Source: Frigidibacter sp. ROC022
GTDB taxonomy: Bacteria > Pseudomonadota > Alphaproteobacteria > Rhodobacterales > Rhodobacteraceae
Reading direction: 5' to 3'
Assembly: GCF_024723735.1 (NCBI RefSeq)
Contig: NZ_JANQDU010000002.1
Coordinates: forward strand, 186,001 to 250,000
DNA: 64,000 nucleotides
This document shows, one piece after another, positions 24,774 to 33,465 of the stretch (positions within the stretch are counted from its first letter, which is position 1; every line of letters starts with the position of its first letter). The position numbers and the translations under genes were made by a program. Below the pieces are notes generated by a model. The model was given only the letters and a program-made list of their open reading frames with translations. It did not search any database and was not told where the DNA came from.

Positions 24774-26561
24774 TCAGTGGTTGTCGCGCGGCAGGTTGCG
24801 ATAGACCTTCTGATAGCTCGTCGCCAGTTCGAGACAGCCGCCATCGCCGAGCTGGCCGACATTCTCGCGGTAGATCTGCTGCCAGGGGGTCTGATGCTCG
24901 ATCTTCGGCGGCACCCAGGCGGCCTTGCGGGCGGCCCATTCCGCGTCCGACACCAGGGCGTTCATCCGCCCGGTGTTCAGGTCCATTTCGACCATGTCGC
25001 CGGTCTGCAGATAGGCCAGGCCGCCGCCCACGACGGCTTCCGGGCTGGCATTGAGCACCGAGGGGCTTTCGCTGGTCCCCGACTGGCGGCCGTCGCCGAC
25101 CGTGGGCAGGTGGTTGATGCCTTCCCGGATCAGCCGGTCCGGCGGCTGCATGTTCACCACCTCGGCGCTGCCGGGATAGCCGACGCAGCCGACGCCGCGG
25201 ATGAAGAGGATGCAGTTGGCGTCGATCTGAAGCTCGGGCGAATTGATCGCGCTGTGATAATGCTCGGGGCCCTCGAAGACCACGGCGCGGGCAGTGTGGA
25301 TGCCCTCCTTGCCCGGCTCGGACAGGAAGCGCTTGCGGAAGTCTTCCGAGATCACGCTGGTCTTCATGATCGCGGAGTCGAAGAGATTGCCCTTCATCAC
25401 CACGAAGCCCGCGTTTTCGCGCATCGGCTCGGCCACGGTCTTGATCACCGCGTGGTCGGCGCTTTCGCAGCCCTCCAGATTCTCGCCCATGGTCTTGCCA
25501 TTGACGGTCATGCAGTCTTCGCGGATCAGCCCGGCCTTCTTCAGCTCTCCCATCACCGCCGGGATGCCGCCGGCGCGGTGGAAGCTCTCGCCGAGATATT
25601 CGCCGGCCGGCTGCATGTTCACCAGCAGCGGCTTGTCATAGCCGTAGTCCTGCCAGTCCTGCACGCTCAGCTCGACCCCCATGTGGCGGGCGACGGCCTG
25701 CAGATGCGGCGGCGCGTTGGTCGAGCCGCCGATGGCGGTATTGGTGACGATGGCATTGATGAAGGCGTCGCGGGTCATGATCGCCGAGGGCCGCAGCTCC
25801 TGCTTGACCATCTCGACGATCCGCTTGCCGGTCTCGTAGGCCATGACCATGCGCTCGCGGAACGGCGCCGGGATCGCGGCGCAGCCCGGCAGGCTCATCC
25901 CCAGGGCCTCGGCCAGGGCGTTCATCGTCGAGGCGGTTCCCATGGTGTTGCAATGGCCCAGCGAGGGCGCCGAGGCGCAGACCCGGTTCATGAACTCGTC
26001 ATAGTCGATGCTGCCCTCGGCCAGCAGGCGGCGGCTTTCCCAGACCACGGTGCCCGATCCGGCCAGCTTGCCGCGCCAATGCCCGTCCAGCATCGGCCCG
26101 CCGGACAGGACGATGGCCGGAAGATCCACCGTCGCGGCGCCCATCAGCATCGCCGGGGTGGTCTTGTCGCAGCCGGTGGTCAGCACGACGCCGTCGATCG
26201 GGTAGCCGTGCAGAACCTCGACGAGACTGAGATAGGCCAGGTTGCGGTCCAGCGCGGCGGTCGGACGCTTGCCGGTTTCCTGGATCGGGTGCACCGGGAA
26301 CTCGATCGGCACGCCGCCGGCATCTCGAATCCCCGCCTTGACCCGATCCGCAAGGAAGACATGAATCTTGTTGCAGGGCGCCAGATCGCTGCCGGTCTGG
26401 GCGATCCCGATCATCGGGCGACCGGATTGCAGCTCTTCCCGGCTGAAACTGTGGTTCTGGTAGCGCTCGAGATAGAGCGCCGTCATGCCCGGGTTGTTCG
26501 GATTGTCGAACCACTCCTGGCTGCGGTAGGTCTTGTTGGCACGGGTATCGTGGTCAGCCAT
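24774..26561 (-). CDS. IlvD/Edd-family sugar acid dehydratase
   Basis: A 595-residue iron-sulfur dehydratase that removes water from aldonic acids (arabinonate, fuconate, galactonate and similar) to give 2-keto-3-deoxy acids. Family motifs are GIAQTGSDLAPCNKIH (first cluster Cys), LTTGCDKTTPAMLMG (second), LSGGPMLDG, and a third Cys candidate in SLPGCAAIPAPF; the C-terminal part has RGVGCVGYPGSAEVVNMQPP. The sequence is closest in look to arabinonate/acid-sugar dehydratases rather than to IlvD itself, since ilvD partners are absent. The start at 26561 (MADHDTRANK) has GGGAG nine bases upstream. It is divergent from the SDR gene at 26712. Confidence 0.85.
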   Translation of the reverse strand: MADHDTRANKTYRSQEWFDNPNNPGMTALYLERYQNHSFSREELQSGRPMIGIAQTGSDLAPCNKIHVFLADRVKAGIRDAGGVPIEFPVHPIQETGKRPTAALDRNLAYLSLVEVLHGYPIDGVVLTTGCDKTTPAMLMGAATVDLPAIVLSGGPMLDGHWRGKLAGSGTVVWESRRLLAEGSIDYDEFMNRVCASAPSLGHCNTMGTASTMNALAEALGMSLPGCAAIPAPFRERMVMAYETGKRIVEMVKQELRPSAIMTRDAFINAIVTNTAIGGSTNAPPHLQAVARHMGVELSVQDWQDYGYDKPLLVNMQPAGEYLGESFHRAGGIPAVMGELKKAGLIREDCMTVNGKTMGENLEGCESADHAVIKTVAEPMRENAGFVVMKGNLFDSAIMKTSVISEDFRKRFLSEPGKEGIHTARAVVFEGPEHYHSAINSPELQIDANCILFIRGVGCVGYPGSAEVVNMQPPDRLIREGINHLPTVGDGRQSGTSESPSVLNASPEAVVGGGLAYLQTGDMVEMDLNTGRMNALVSDAEWAARKAAWVPPKIEHQTPWQQIYRENVGQLGDGGCLELATSYQKVYRNLPRDNH

Positions 26562-26632
26562 CTTCAATCTCCCTCGGATCGGTCCAACCTATTCCGTCCG
26601 ACAGCGGCGCGGTCAAGGGGGTTGGCGGGTAT

Positions 26633-26643
26633 TTGTCAGACCA
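26633..26643. promoter_or_regulatory. Candidate GntR/FadR-type operator
   Basis: The sequence TTGTCAGACCA fits the published FadR-subfamily operator TNGTNNNACNA exactly. It lies in the divergent promoter region between the dehydratase and SDR genes, where a sugar-acid repressor would act. No GntR gene is in the window, so this rests on the match alone. Confidence 0.35.
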
Positions 26644-26711
26644 AGATGGCTTCTCTTGCCTTCCCCGACGTCTCGGGCGAGACCTTGGCGAAACCGGAAG
26701 GAGACCACGCA

Positions 26712-27431
26712 ATGAAACTATCGGGCAAGCGCGCCTTCATCACGGCAGCGGGCCAGGGGATCGGTCGTGCCTCGGCCGAAGCCTTCCTGCGCGAGGGCGC
26801 GAGTCTGGTCGCGACCGACCGGGACGCGACGCTGCTGGAGGGCCTGGACTGCGAGGTTCTGGGGCTGGACGTCACCGACGATGCGGCGCTGCGCGAAGCG
26901 GTGGTCGCGGCGGCGCCGGACGTGCTGTTCAACTGCGCCGGCTATGTCCATTCCGGCACCATCCTTGAGGCCACCGATGCCGACTGGGATTTCGCCTTCT
27001 CGCTGAACGCGCGGGCCCAGTTCGTTGCGATGCAGGCGGCCCTGCCGGGCATGGTCGAGCGCGGCGGCGGCTCGATCATCAACATGGCCTCGGTCGCCTC
27101 GTCCGTCACCTCGGCGCCGGGACGGTTCATCTATGGGGCCTCGAAGGCGGCGGTCGTCGGGATGACCAAATCGGTGGCCAAGGATTTCGTGACCCAGGGC
27201 GTGCGCTGCAACTGCATCTGCCCCGGCACCGTAGACAGCCCCTCGCTGCACGCCCGGCTGCGGGCCACCGGGGATTACGAGGCCGCGCTGGCGCAGTTCA
27301 TCGCCCGGCAGCCGATGGGCCGGATCGGCACGCCCGAGGAGATTGCCGCGCTGGCGGTCTATCTGGCCTCGGACGAGAGCGGCTATACCACCGGCCAGGC
27401 GCATGTGATCGACGGCGGATGGACCATATGA
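26712..27431 (+). CDS. SDR-family dehydrogenase (probable 2-keto-3-deoxy sugar acid dehydrogenase)
   Basis: A 239-residue classical short-chain dehydrogenase. TAAGQGIGRASAEAF (about 11-25) is the NAD(P)-binding glycine motif; NCAG at about 76-79 and the active-site SVASS...YGASKAAVVG with the Tyr-x3-Lys pair complete the family signature; PGTVDSPSLHARL follows. Its look is that of 2-keto-3-deoxy-L-fuconate and related dehydrogenases. That would fit with the FAH-family hydrolase: dehydratase, then this oxidation, then hydrolysis. A strong ribosome site (GGAAGGAGA) precedes the ATG. Its stop overlaps the start of the next gene (ATGA). Confidence 0.83.
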   Translation: MKLSGKRAFITAAGQGIGRASAEAFLREGASLVATDRDATLLEGLDCEVLGLDVTDDAALREAVVAAAPDVLFNCAGYVHSGTILEATDADWDFAFSLNARAQFVAMQAALPGMVERGGGSIINMASVASSVTSAPGRFIYGASKAAVVGMTKSVAKDFVTQGVRCNCICPGTVDSPSLHARLRATGDYEAALAQFIARQPMGRIGTPEEIAALAVYLASDESGYTTGQAHVIDGGWTI

Positions 27432-28390
27432 GGGTCCTCGTCACCGGTGGCGGCGGGTTCCTGGGCCAGAAGCTGGCCCGGGCGCTGGCGGCGCGCGGCA
27501 AGCTGCGCGGGCAGGACATCAGCGCCATGGAACTGGTCGATCTGGCCGCGCCGGCGGCGATCGAAGCGCCCTTCCCCGTGACCGGGACCGCGGCCGATAT
27601 CTCGGACCCGGCGCAGGTCGGGGCGCTGTTCGCGTCGAAACCGGATGTGGTCTATCACCTGGCCGCCGTGGTCTCGGGCGCGGCCGAGGCTGATCTCGAC
27701 CTCGGGCTGCGGGTCAACCTTACCGGCACGCTGAACCTGTTGCAGGCGGCGCGGGCGGCGGGCAACGAGCCGGTCGTGGTCTATGCCTCGTCCTGGGCGG
27801 TGCATGGTGGCGACGAGCCGGACCCGATCCATGACGGGCTGGAGCTGAATCCGCAGACCTCCTATGGCGCCCAGAAAGCGATTGGCGAGCTGCTGCTGAA
27901 CGATTTCTCGCGGCGCGGACTGATCGACGGGCGCGGGCTGCGGCTGCCGACCGTCTCGATCCGTCCCGGCAAGGCCAATGCGGCGGCCTCGTCCTTCATG
28001 TCCTCGATCTTCCGCGACCCGATGGAAGGGCGCCCGGCAAACTGCCCGGTGCCGCGCGACTTTCCGGTCTGGCACACTGCGCCGCGCACCGTGATCGGCA
28101 ACCTGATCTATGCCGCCGAGCTGGAGGGCGCCGCCTTCGGCACCAATCGCTGCCTCAACCTGCCGGGCCGGACCGACACGATCGGAGAGATGATCGCCGC
28201 GATGACCGAGGTCTTCGGCCCCGAGGCCGAGGCCCGCATCACCTGGGAAACCGACCCGGTGATCGAGACCATCGTCAAGGGCTGGCGCACCGCGCTGGTG
28301 CCCGGCAAGGGCGCCGCCCTGGGTTTCGCCGCCGATGCGTCCTTTGCCGATTCGGTGCGCTGGTTCCTGGAAGACGACATCCGCCGCTGA
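27428..28390 (+). CDS. denD: NAD-dependent epimerase/dehydratase-fold protein, DenD-like
   Basis: A 320-residue extended-SDR protein resembling D-erythronate dehydrogenase DenD. The N-terminal motif VTGGGGFLGQKLARALA binds NAD; YHLAAVVSGAAEADLDLG and VVYASSWAVHGG follow. The catalytic Tyr-x3-Lys is in TSYGAQKAIGEL, and PTVSIRPGKANAAASSFMSSI is a conserved DenD-type stretch. Its ATG overlaps the stop of the SDR gene by 4 bp, so the two are co-translated. DenD oxidises D-erythronate (C4), but the gene here is in a cluster dealing with longer sugar acids, so the actual substrate may differ. It is the last gene before the proteolysis island, which begins on the opposite strand 45 bp downstream. 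Confidence 0.75.
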   Translation: MRVLVTGGGGFLGQKLARALAARGKLRGQDISAMELVDLAAPAAIEAPFPVTGTAADISDPAQVGALFASKPDVVYHLAAVVSGAAEADLDLGLRVNLTGTLNLLQAARAAGNEPVVVYASSWAVHGGDEPDPIHDGLELNPQTSYGAQKAIGELLLNDFSRRGLIDGRGLRLPTVSIRPGKANAAASSFMSSIFRDPMEGRPANCPVPRDFPVWHTAPRTVIGNLIYAAELEGAAFGTNRCLNLPGRTDTIGEMIAAMTEVFGPEAEARITWETDPVIETIVKGWRTALVPGKGAALGFAADASFADSVRWFLEDDIRR

Positions 28391-28435
28391 CCGCCGGATG
28401 CCGGCCGTCCCGCGCCACCGTCAGGGCGCCGGGGC

Positions 28436-30562
28436 TCAGCCCTCCGTCCCCGGCACCGTGTCGATCTCGAATTGCAGGATCATCGGCTCCTTCCCTGGTC
28501 CGGCATCCTTCCGCTTCTTCTTCAGGCTGACCGCGCCGCGCGTGGTCTCGCCGAAGCCGGCGTCGCGCATCGCCGCCTCGACATCGGTCATGCTGCCCCG
28601 GGACAGTTCGACCTCGCGCTGTTCGAGAAACGAGAGATCCTCGACCGCCGACTGTTCCGCCGCCGGGGTCAGCACCACGACCATCCGGTCGCGGCCGAAG
28701 GCACTGTCCGAAACCAGCACATAGTCGTCGTCCAGCACGTCGCCGGGTTGCAGCCGGCCGTTGCCCATCCAGGTGATCGAGTAATCCGCGCCGACATAGA
28801 GGATGTTGAAATCCACCGGCCCGTCGGTCGTGTTCTCCAGCCGCGCGCCGATCACGTCGTCTGGGATCAGCCGCGGCACGTTGGCGGTGTCGAGCACGTC
28901 GCGCGTCGAGGCATCGACATCCTCGGCCACCGGGTCCCAGCGGGCGCGGCGCAGTTCGGCCTTCACCGCCAGGCCCGAGCCTCCGGTGGCGGCGCCGATC
29001 TTCATCAGGTTGATCGCCCGCGCCATCCACATGAAATCCTCGCCCAGCACGGCGGACAGTTCGTCCACCGTCTTGTCGCCGGTCGAGACCGAGGGCACCG
29101 AAGCCTCGGCCGTGTCGATCATGCCCGAGGAGGGCAGGATCCAGATCGCATCCGGCCGGTCGCTGTCGGGCAGCACCGCCAGGCGCAGGTCGGCTTCGGC
29201 CCCCGGTTCGACGAAGCGTAGGCGCTGGCCGGTCTCGGGGTCTGCCGCCAGCCGGGCCGCCGCCTCGCGGGTCGCGACCGCGACCGGGTCGTCGCCCTCG
29301 GGCAGCGCCACGGTCAGGGTGAAGTCGATCTGCTCGGAAACCTTGCGCAGCACCGCGCCCTTGGGAATGTCGGCCAGCTTCAGCCCGCCCTCGGCCACCG
29401 CCCGGGTGGTGAAGGTATCGACCTGCGAGACCACGACCCAGCCCAGTGCCTGATCCTCGGTATCGGCGGGCGAGGTCAGCACCGCCAGCCGCTCGCCCTC
29501 GCCGATGCCATGCAGCCTTCCGGCGTCGATCGTCGCCACCTCGCCCTTGACCGCCACCGGCCATTGCTGGACCCGGCCCGAGCCGGCACCGCCGAACACC
29601 ACCCCGTCCAGGTCGCCCTCGAACATCGGCGTGGTGCGGGTCAGGTTCTTGACCGCGTATTTGCGCAGGACCTCCTGGGCCAGCTGGCGATAGGTGATGC
29701 CGGGCCGCTCGGCCAGGGTCTCGAAGATCGTGTAGGTGAAGACCCCCTGCGGGCGCCGGTCGGGGGCGCCCTTGGGCATCCGCTTCTCCGGCGTTGTCTC
29801 GTTTGTCTGGGCCGCGAAGAAGGCGATGAAGCTGCCCATGCCTTCGGGTTCCGCCACATCCACCGGCGGCTCCGGCCGGGCCCGCGGGTCGGGCAGGCCG
29901 CGGCTCTGCCCGGCGGCTTCGGCCTCGGCCGCGTCCATCCGCTCCAGCGGAATGCCCAGGGCCTCGGGCGGCAGCTTGCGCAGCTGCACCTCCTCGTCGC
30001 CATCCGGGGCACCGCGGGTGACGGTGCCGGAATGGCAGCTGTCGAACACCGCCCAGACATCGGCGCCCTTGGCCCGGATCGCGTCGATCATCGCGCCGAT
30101 CTCGTCATCGACCAGGGCATTGTCGACATGGCCGATCGCGTCCTCCCAGGGGCCGATATCGACCGGCAGGAACAGCTCGTCCAGACCGTCGAGCTCGCCC
30201 GAGCCTTCCGGCGCCGGGGCCTGGGAGCCGTGGCCGGAGAAATGCAGATAGACAAAATCGCCGGGCTGCGCCTTTTCGGCGATCTCGGCGAAGGCGGCAC
30301 GGATCGCCGCCAGCGTCGGCCGCGGCGCGCCCTCGATCCCGTCCGCCAGCACCAGCACATGGTCCGGCGCAAAGCGCATCGTGTCGTTGGTCTCCAGATA
30401 GGTCGCGACCAGTTCGATGTCGTTGGCCGGACCCCTCAGCCAGTAGCGCTCGTCCAGGTTGTCGTATTGCGCGGCGCCGACCAGGATCGCCCAGCTCTCG
30501 CGGGCCAGCCCGGGGGTGGCCATCAGCATCGACAGGGCAGTTGCTGCAAGCAGGCGTTTCAT
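28436..30562 (-). CDS. Exported caspase-like (C14/metacaspase-type) protease, 708 aa
   Basis: An exported Cys protease. The signal peptide is about residues 1-20. The p20-like domain (about 24-200) has SWAILVGAAQYDN, the catalytic His111 in YLHFSGHGSQ and catalytic Cys176 in AVFDSCHSGT. Asp174 two residues before the Cys matches the D-x-C arrangement that lines the S1 pocket in metacaspases and goes with Arg/Lys at P1. Residues about 200-340 carry the rest of the caspase fold (QGVFTYTIFETLAERPGI). A long non-catalytic C-part follows, with a beta-sandwich-like tail (ARLENTTDGPVDFNILYVG, about 590) shared with the second caspase-like protein. It begins 10 bp after the small exported protein gene, so the two form an operon. 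Confidence 0.88.
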   Translation of the reverse strand: MKRLLAATALSMLMATPGLARESWAILVGAAQYDNLDERYWLRGPANDIELVATYLETNDTMRFAPDHVLVLADGIEGAPRPTLAAIRAAFAEIAEKAQPGDFVYLHFSGHGSQAPAPEGSGELDGLDELFLPVDIGPWEDAIGHVDNALVDDEIGAMIDAIRAKGADVWAVFDSCHSGTVTRGAPDGDEEVQLRKLPPEALGIPLERMDAAEAEAAGQSRGLPDPRARPEPPVDVAEPEGMGSFIAFFAAQTNETTPEKRMPKGAPDRRPQGVFTYTIFETLAERPGITYRQLAQEVLRKYAVKNLTRTTPMFEGDLDGVVFGGAGSGRVQQWPVAVKGEVATIDAGRLHGIGEGERLAVLTSPADTEDQALGWVVVSQVDTFTTRAVAEGGLKLADIPKGAVLRKVSEQIDFTLTVALPEGDDPVAVATREAAARLAADPETGQRLRFVEPGAEADLRLAVLPDSDRPDAIWILPSSGMIDTAEASVPSVSTGDKTVDELSAVLGEDFMWMARAINLMKIGAATGGSGLAVKAELRRARWDPVAEDVDASTRDVLDTANVPRLIPDDVIGARLENTTDGPVDFNILYVGADYSITWMGNGRLQPGDVLDDDYVLVSDSAFGRDRMVVVLTPAAEQSAVEDLSFLEQREVELSRGSMTDVEAAMRDAGFGETTRGAVSLKKKRKDAGPGKEPMILQFEIDTVPGTEG

Positions 30563-30572
30563 AACGGTTTCC

Positions 30573-31214
30573 TCAATTCGTCATCAACGAATAGCCAGCA
30601 TCACCCTGGCCACGGTTCTCGACCCGAATGGTAAAGGCCCCACCTTCGGACGGGCGCCAGCCGCAATAGGAGATCGCCGAAATATCGGTATCCGAACAGA
30701 CCAGCCGCCCCGCCGCGTCATAGACATAGAGGTTCAGATCGCTGCCGTCTGCGCTTTCGACATAGACCTCGGCATATTCCCCTGCCGCGAAGGGCAGGTT
30801 GTCATAGACATCCTCGCCGCCATCGTCGATCCGCGAGATCGAGTAGACCTGGCCGGTGGTCACGCCCTTCGCGCTCTCCGCCGCCACGTCCTCGATCAGC
30901 CCCAGCAGCGCCGGGTCGCCGGCGGCCAGTTCGCGGGCGCTGTCCAGCATCTCGTCCCAGGTGATCGGCGCCGGGGCGGCGGCATCGGCGGCGGGCGTCT
31001 TGGTATCGCGCGGCGCCGGGGTAAAGGACAGGCCCTTGCGCAGTTTCGCCGCCGCCAGAACCAGCAGCGGATCGCCGTCGGCGATGCCGCGGGCATAGAG
31101 CTGGGCCGAGAGGTCGAGCTGCCGGAGGCTGCCATCCCCGGCCGCCGCAGGAAGCGCCAGGGCCAGGCTCAGCACCAGCGCCGTCGCGCTGCGGGAAAGA
31201 GGATCAAGAAACAT
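30573..31214 (-). CDS. Small exported protein with PPC-like C-terminal domain (paralogue 1)
   Basis: A 213-residue exported protein; the signal peptide is about residues 9-25 (SATALVLSLALALPAAA). Two parts follow. The helical N-part includes LSAQLYARGIADGDPLLVLAAAKL and MLDSARELAAGDPALLGLIEDVA. The beta-rich C-part (about 135-213) includes LNLYVYDAAGRLVCSDTD and SYCGWRPSEGGAFTIRVENRG, with two Cys that may pair, like the pre-peptidase C-terminal (PPC) fold. It ends YSLMTN. All blocks align with the protein at 42602-43303. The ATG at 31214 has GGAGAC nine bases upstream. It is the first gene of the caspase operon; its role may be adaptor, inhibitor, chaperone or substrate. Confidence 0.78.
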   Translation of the reverse strand: MFLDPLSRSATALVLSLALALPAAAGDGSLRQLDLSAQLYARGIADGDPLLVLAAAKLRKGLSFTPAPRDTKTPAADAAAPAPITWDEMLDSARELAAGDPALLGLIEDVAAESAKGVTTGQVYSISRIDDGGEDVYDNLPFAAGEYAEVYVESADGSDLNLYVYDAAGRLVCSDTDISAISYCGWRPSEGGAFTIRVENRGQGDAGYSLMTN

Positions 31215-31299
31215 GTCGGTCGTCTCCAATGCAAATCTGCCGTCACTATGCTTGGCCGGATCATCCGCATTCAAACGAAAAAGCCGATGCCGCCCCTTT

Positions 31300-31315
31300 G
31301 TGACGGGACTTGTCA
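31300..31315. promoter_or_regulatory. Shared island promoter element, copy 1
   Basis: On the minus strand this reads TGACAA-GTCC-CGTCAC; as a near-palindrome it is TGAC-N7-GTCA (31301-31315). It lies in the 155-bp divergent region between the small exported protein gene (minus, 86 bp away) and the HtrA-like gene (plus, 55 bp away). Similar elements stand at 34892 and 43408. Confidence 0.45.
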
Positions 31316-31369
31316 TGTGCCTCGTGGAAACCCCTGCGTTACCAAGGGTTCAACCAGAGATTGGAGATC

Positions 31370-32728
31370 ATGACCGTGACCTATCAGGCAACCCCATCCC
31401 GCGCAGCCCAGCCCCGCCGCTGGCGCCCCACCAGCCCGACACGGCTGATTCCCATGATCGCGCTGGTGCTTGCCGCGCTGATGCATTTCGCCGGTCCGGC
31501 CCGCGCAACGGCGCTGGACAAGGCGATGGACGCGGTGCTGGTCGTCTATTCGGATGACCTCGACGAAGCCTTCCTGGGGTCGGCCTTCCTCTGGGGCGAC
31601 GGACAGCTGGCGGTCACCAACCAGCATGTGGTCGGCGATGCCACCACGGTCGAGCTGCGGACCCGCGACGGGCAGCGGCTGTCGGCCCGTGTGGTGGCCC
31701 GCGACAAGGGCCGCGACATCGCGCTGATCGCGGTGCCCGACGCGGTGCTGGGCAAGGGCCTGCTGCCGGCCGACTACCTTCCCGATGTGGGAGAGCCGGT
31801 CTTTGCCCTGGGCGCCCCGCTGGGCGCCGAATTCACCGCGACGCAGGGCATGATCTCGGCCACCGGGCGGCAGATCGAAGAGGCGATGCCGATCCGCTAT
31901 GTGCAGCATGACGCGGCGGTGAACCCGGGCTCCTCCGGCGGCCCGCTGGTCGATGCCGAGGGCCGGCTGGTCGGGATGAACAGCCAGATCGCCGACGGCT
32001 CGCGGCTGTTCGCCGGGATCGCCTATGCGATGTCCTCGGTCGATATCGAGCGGCTGGTGCCGGTACTGGCCGACGGCTCGCTGAAGCCGGTGCCGGACCT
32101 CGGGCTGCGGCTGCGGCCGGTGTCGCGCAAGATCGCGGCGGCCCTGGGGATCGAGGCCGAGCGCGGATTGCTCATCGACGCCGTGAAACCGGGCAGCATC
32201 GCGGATCGCGGCGGGCTGGAACCGGGCGACGTGATCCTGGCCTTCGGCGCCGGGGTGCTGCATGCGCCCGGCGACCTGGCATTCCGGATCGAGGCGCGGA
32301 TCGGCGATTTCCCCGAGCTGACGGTGCTGCGGCAGGGCTTCCGGGTGCGGGTGGTGCTGGACCTGAAACCGACGGGGTCCATCCTGGCCAAGATGTCGGC
32401 CGGCGCCGCGCCCGGCAAGGTCGCCAGCTACAGTTTCGCCGGTCTCGGCATCGCCTGCGGCAGCGACGGCCGGGTCACCGGGCTGAACCCGGCCAGCCCG
32501 GCGGGCTTTGCCGGCCTGGTCGAGGGCGACATCATCCTGACGATCAACGGCAAGCCGGTGGCCGAGGTCGATCTGGCGACGCTGGAGGTCACCGGGCCGC
32601 TGGTGCTGCTGATCGAGCGCCGCGAAGGCGAGACCCTGCATGTCATCGTCGATCCCTGGGGCAAGGGGCGCGGCGCGCGGCCGGTCGGCGGGGCGAATGT
32701 TCTTGACCCGGCGGTGGTTCTTTTCTGA
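31370..32728 (+). CDS. HtrA-like serine protease with two PDZ domains
   Basis: A 452-residue envelope protease of the S1C (DegP/DegS) kind. A basic N-terminus and hydrophobic helix (about 26-44) direct export or anchoring. The catalytic triad is His86 in AVTNQHVVGD, Asp116 in GRDIALIAV and Ser189 in NPGSSGGPL. PDZ 1 follows at about 240-320 (KPGSIADRGGLEPGDVILAF) and PDZ 2 at about 360-430 (LNPASPAGFAGLVEGDIILTINGKPV). The ATG at 31370 has TTGGAGATC just upstream. It precedes the response regulator by 23 bp, so it is probably read with the two-component genes and may sense or process misfolded envelope proteins for this island. Confidence 0.88.
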   Translation: MTVTYQATPSRAAQPRRWRPTSPTRLIPMIALVLAALMHFAGPARATALDKAMDAVLVVYSDDLDEAFLGSAFLWGDGQLAVTNQHVVGDATTVELRTRDGQRLSARVVARDKGRDIALIAVPDAVLGKGLLPADYLPDVGEPVFALGAPLGAEFTATQGMISATGRQIEEAMPIRYVQHDAAVNPGSSGGPLVDAEGRLVGMNSQIADGSRLFAGIAYAMSSVDIERLVPVLADGSLKPVPDLGLRLRPVSRKIAAALGIEAERGLLIDAVKPGSIADRGGLEPGDVILAFGAGVLHAPGDLAFRIEARIGDFPELTVLRQGFRVRVVLDLKPTGSILAKMSAGAAPGKVASYSFAGLGIACGSDGRVTGLNPASPAGFAGLVEGDIILTINGKPVAEVDLATLEVTGPLVLLIERREGETLHVIVDPWGKGRGARPVGGANVLDPAVVLF

Positions 32729-32751
32729 AGTTGTGACGCAAGGGTAGGGTT

Positions 32752-33465
32752 ATGACAGATACACGCATTTTGATTGTCGAAGATGATTCCGAAACCGCCG
32801 CCGCAATTTCCCGGACCGTGGCCGAGCTGGATGCCGAGCCGATCGTGATGCGCAGTTTCGATGCCGGGCTGGAAGCGGCGGGCCTGGCCGATTTCGCGGT
32901 CATCGTGCTCGACCGCACCCTGCCCGGCGGCGACGGGATCGACACCATTCCCCGGATCCGGGCCAAGGGCTCGAACGCGCTGATCCTGGTGGTCTCGGCC
33001 CTGGGTCGGGCGGCGAACAAGATCGAGGGTCTCGACCGCGGCGCCGACGACTATCTGGCCAAGCCTTTCGAACCGGACGAGCTGAAGGCACGGTTGCGGG
33101 CGCTGCTGCGGCGGCGAACCATGGAGGTGCTCGACAACGACCTGATCACCTTCGGCGACGTGCAGATCCGGATGAAGGCGCGGACCGTGCATATCGGCAC
33201 CAACCATGTCGCGGTGAGCCCGAAGGAATTCGAGCTGATCACCTATTTTGCCCAGAACGCCGGGCAGACGGTGACGCGGATGCAGCTGCTGGAAAATGTC
33301 TGGAACCTGCATTTCGACCCGCAGACCAATGTCGTCGATGTCCATGTCGGGCGGTTGCGGCGGAAACTCGAAGCCGCCGCCGGGCGCCCGATCATCCAGA
33401 CCGCGCGCGGCGAAGGCTATGTCTTCGCGCCGACCGCCCCGGCCCCGACGGGCGTCGAGAGCTGA
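32752..33465 (+). CDS. OmpR-family response regulator
   Basis: A 237-residue DNA-binding response regulator. The receiver domain (1-120) has the acidic pair at 11-12 (VEDD), the phosphorylation site Asp54 in IVLDRTLPG, and the Lys in LAKPFEPDELKAR. The C-terminal winged HTH (about 135-232) includes VSPKEFELITYFAQNAGQTVTR and VDVHVGRLRRKLE, typical of OmpR/PhoB proteins that bind tandem or palindromic sites. Its stop overlaps the kinase start (TGATG). The obvious partner is the kinase at 33465, and the obvious targets are the protease genes around it; the shared TGAC-N7-GTYA elements are candidate binding sites. Confidence 0.93.
   Translation: MTDTRILIVEDDSETAAAISRTVAELDAEPIVMRSFDAGLEAAGLADFAVIVLDRTLPGGDGIDTIPRIRAKGSNALILVVSALGRAANKIEGLDRGADDYLAKPFEPDELKARLRALLRRRTMEVLDNDLITFGDVQIRMKARTVHIGTNHVAVSPKEFELITYFAQNAGQTVTRMQLLENVWNLHFDPQTNVVDVHVGRLRRKLEAAAGRPIIQTARGEGYVFAPTAPAPTGVES

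Noticed and set aside
23835-27431. A nearly 1200-codon plus-strand frame
   Set aside because: It is antisense to the FAH-family and IlvD/Edd genes; only its end (from 26712) is the real SDR gene, marked by a strong ribosome site and an intact SDR domain.
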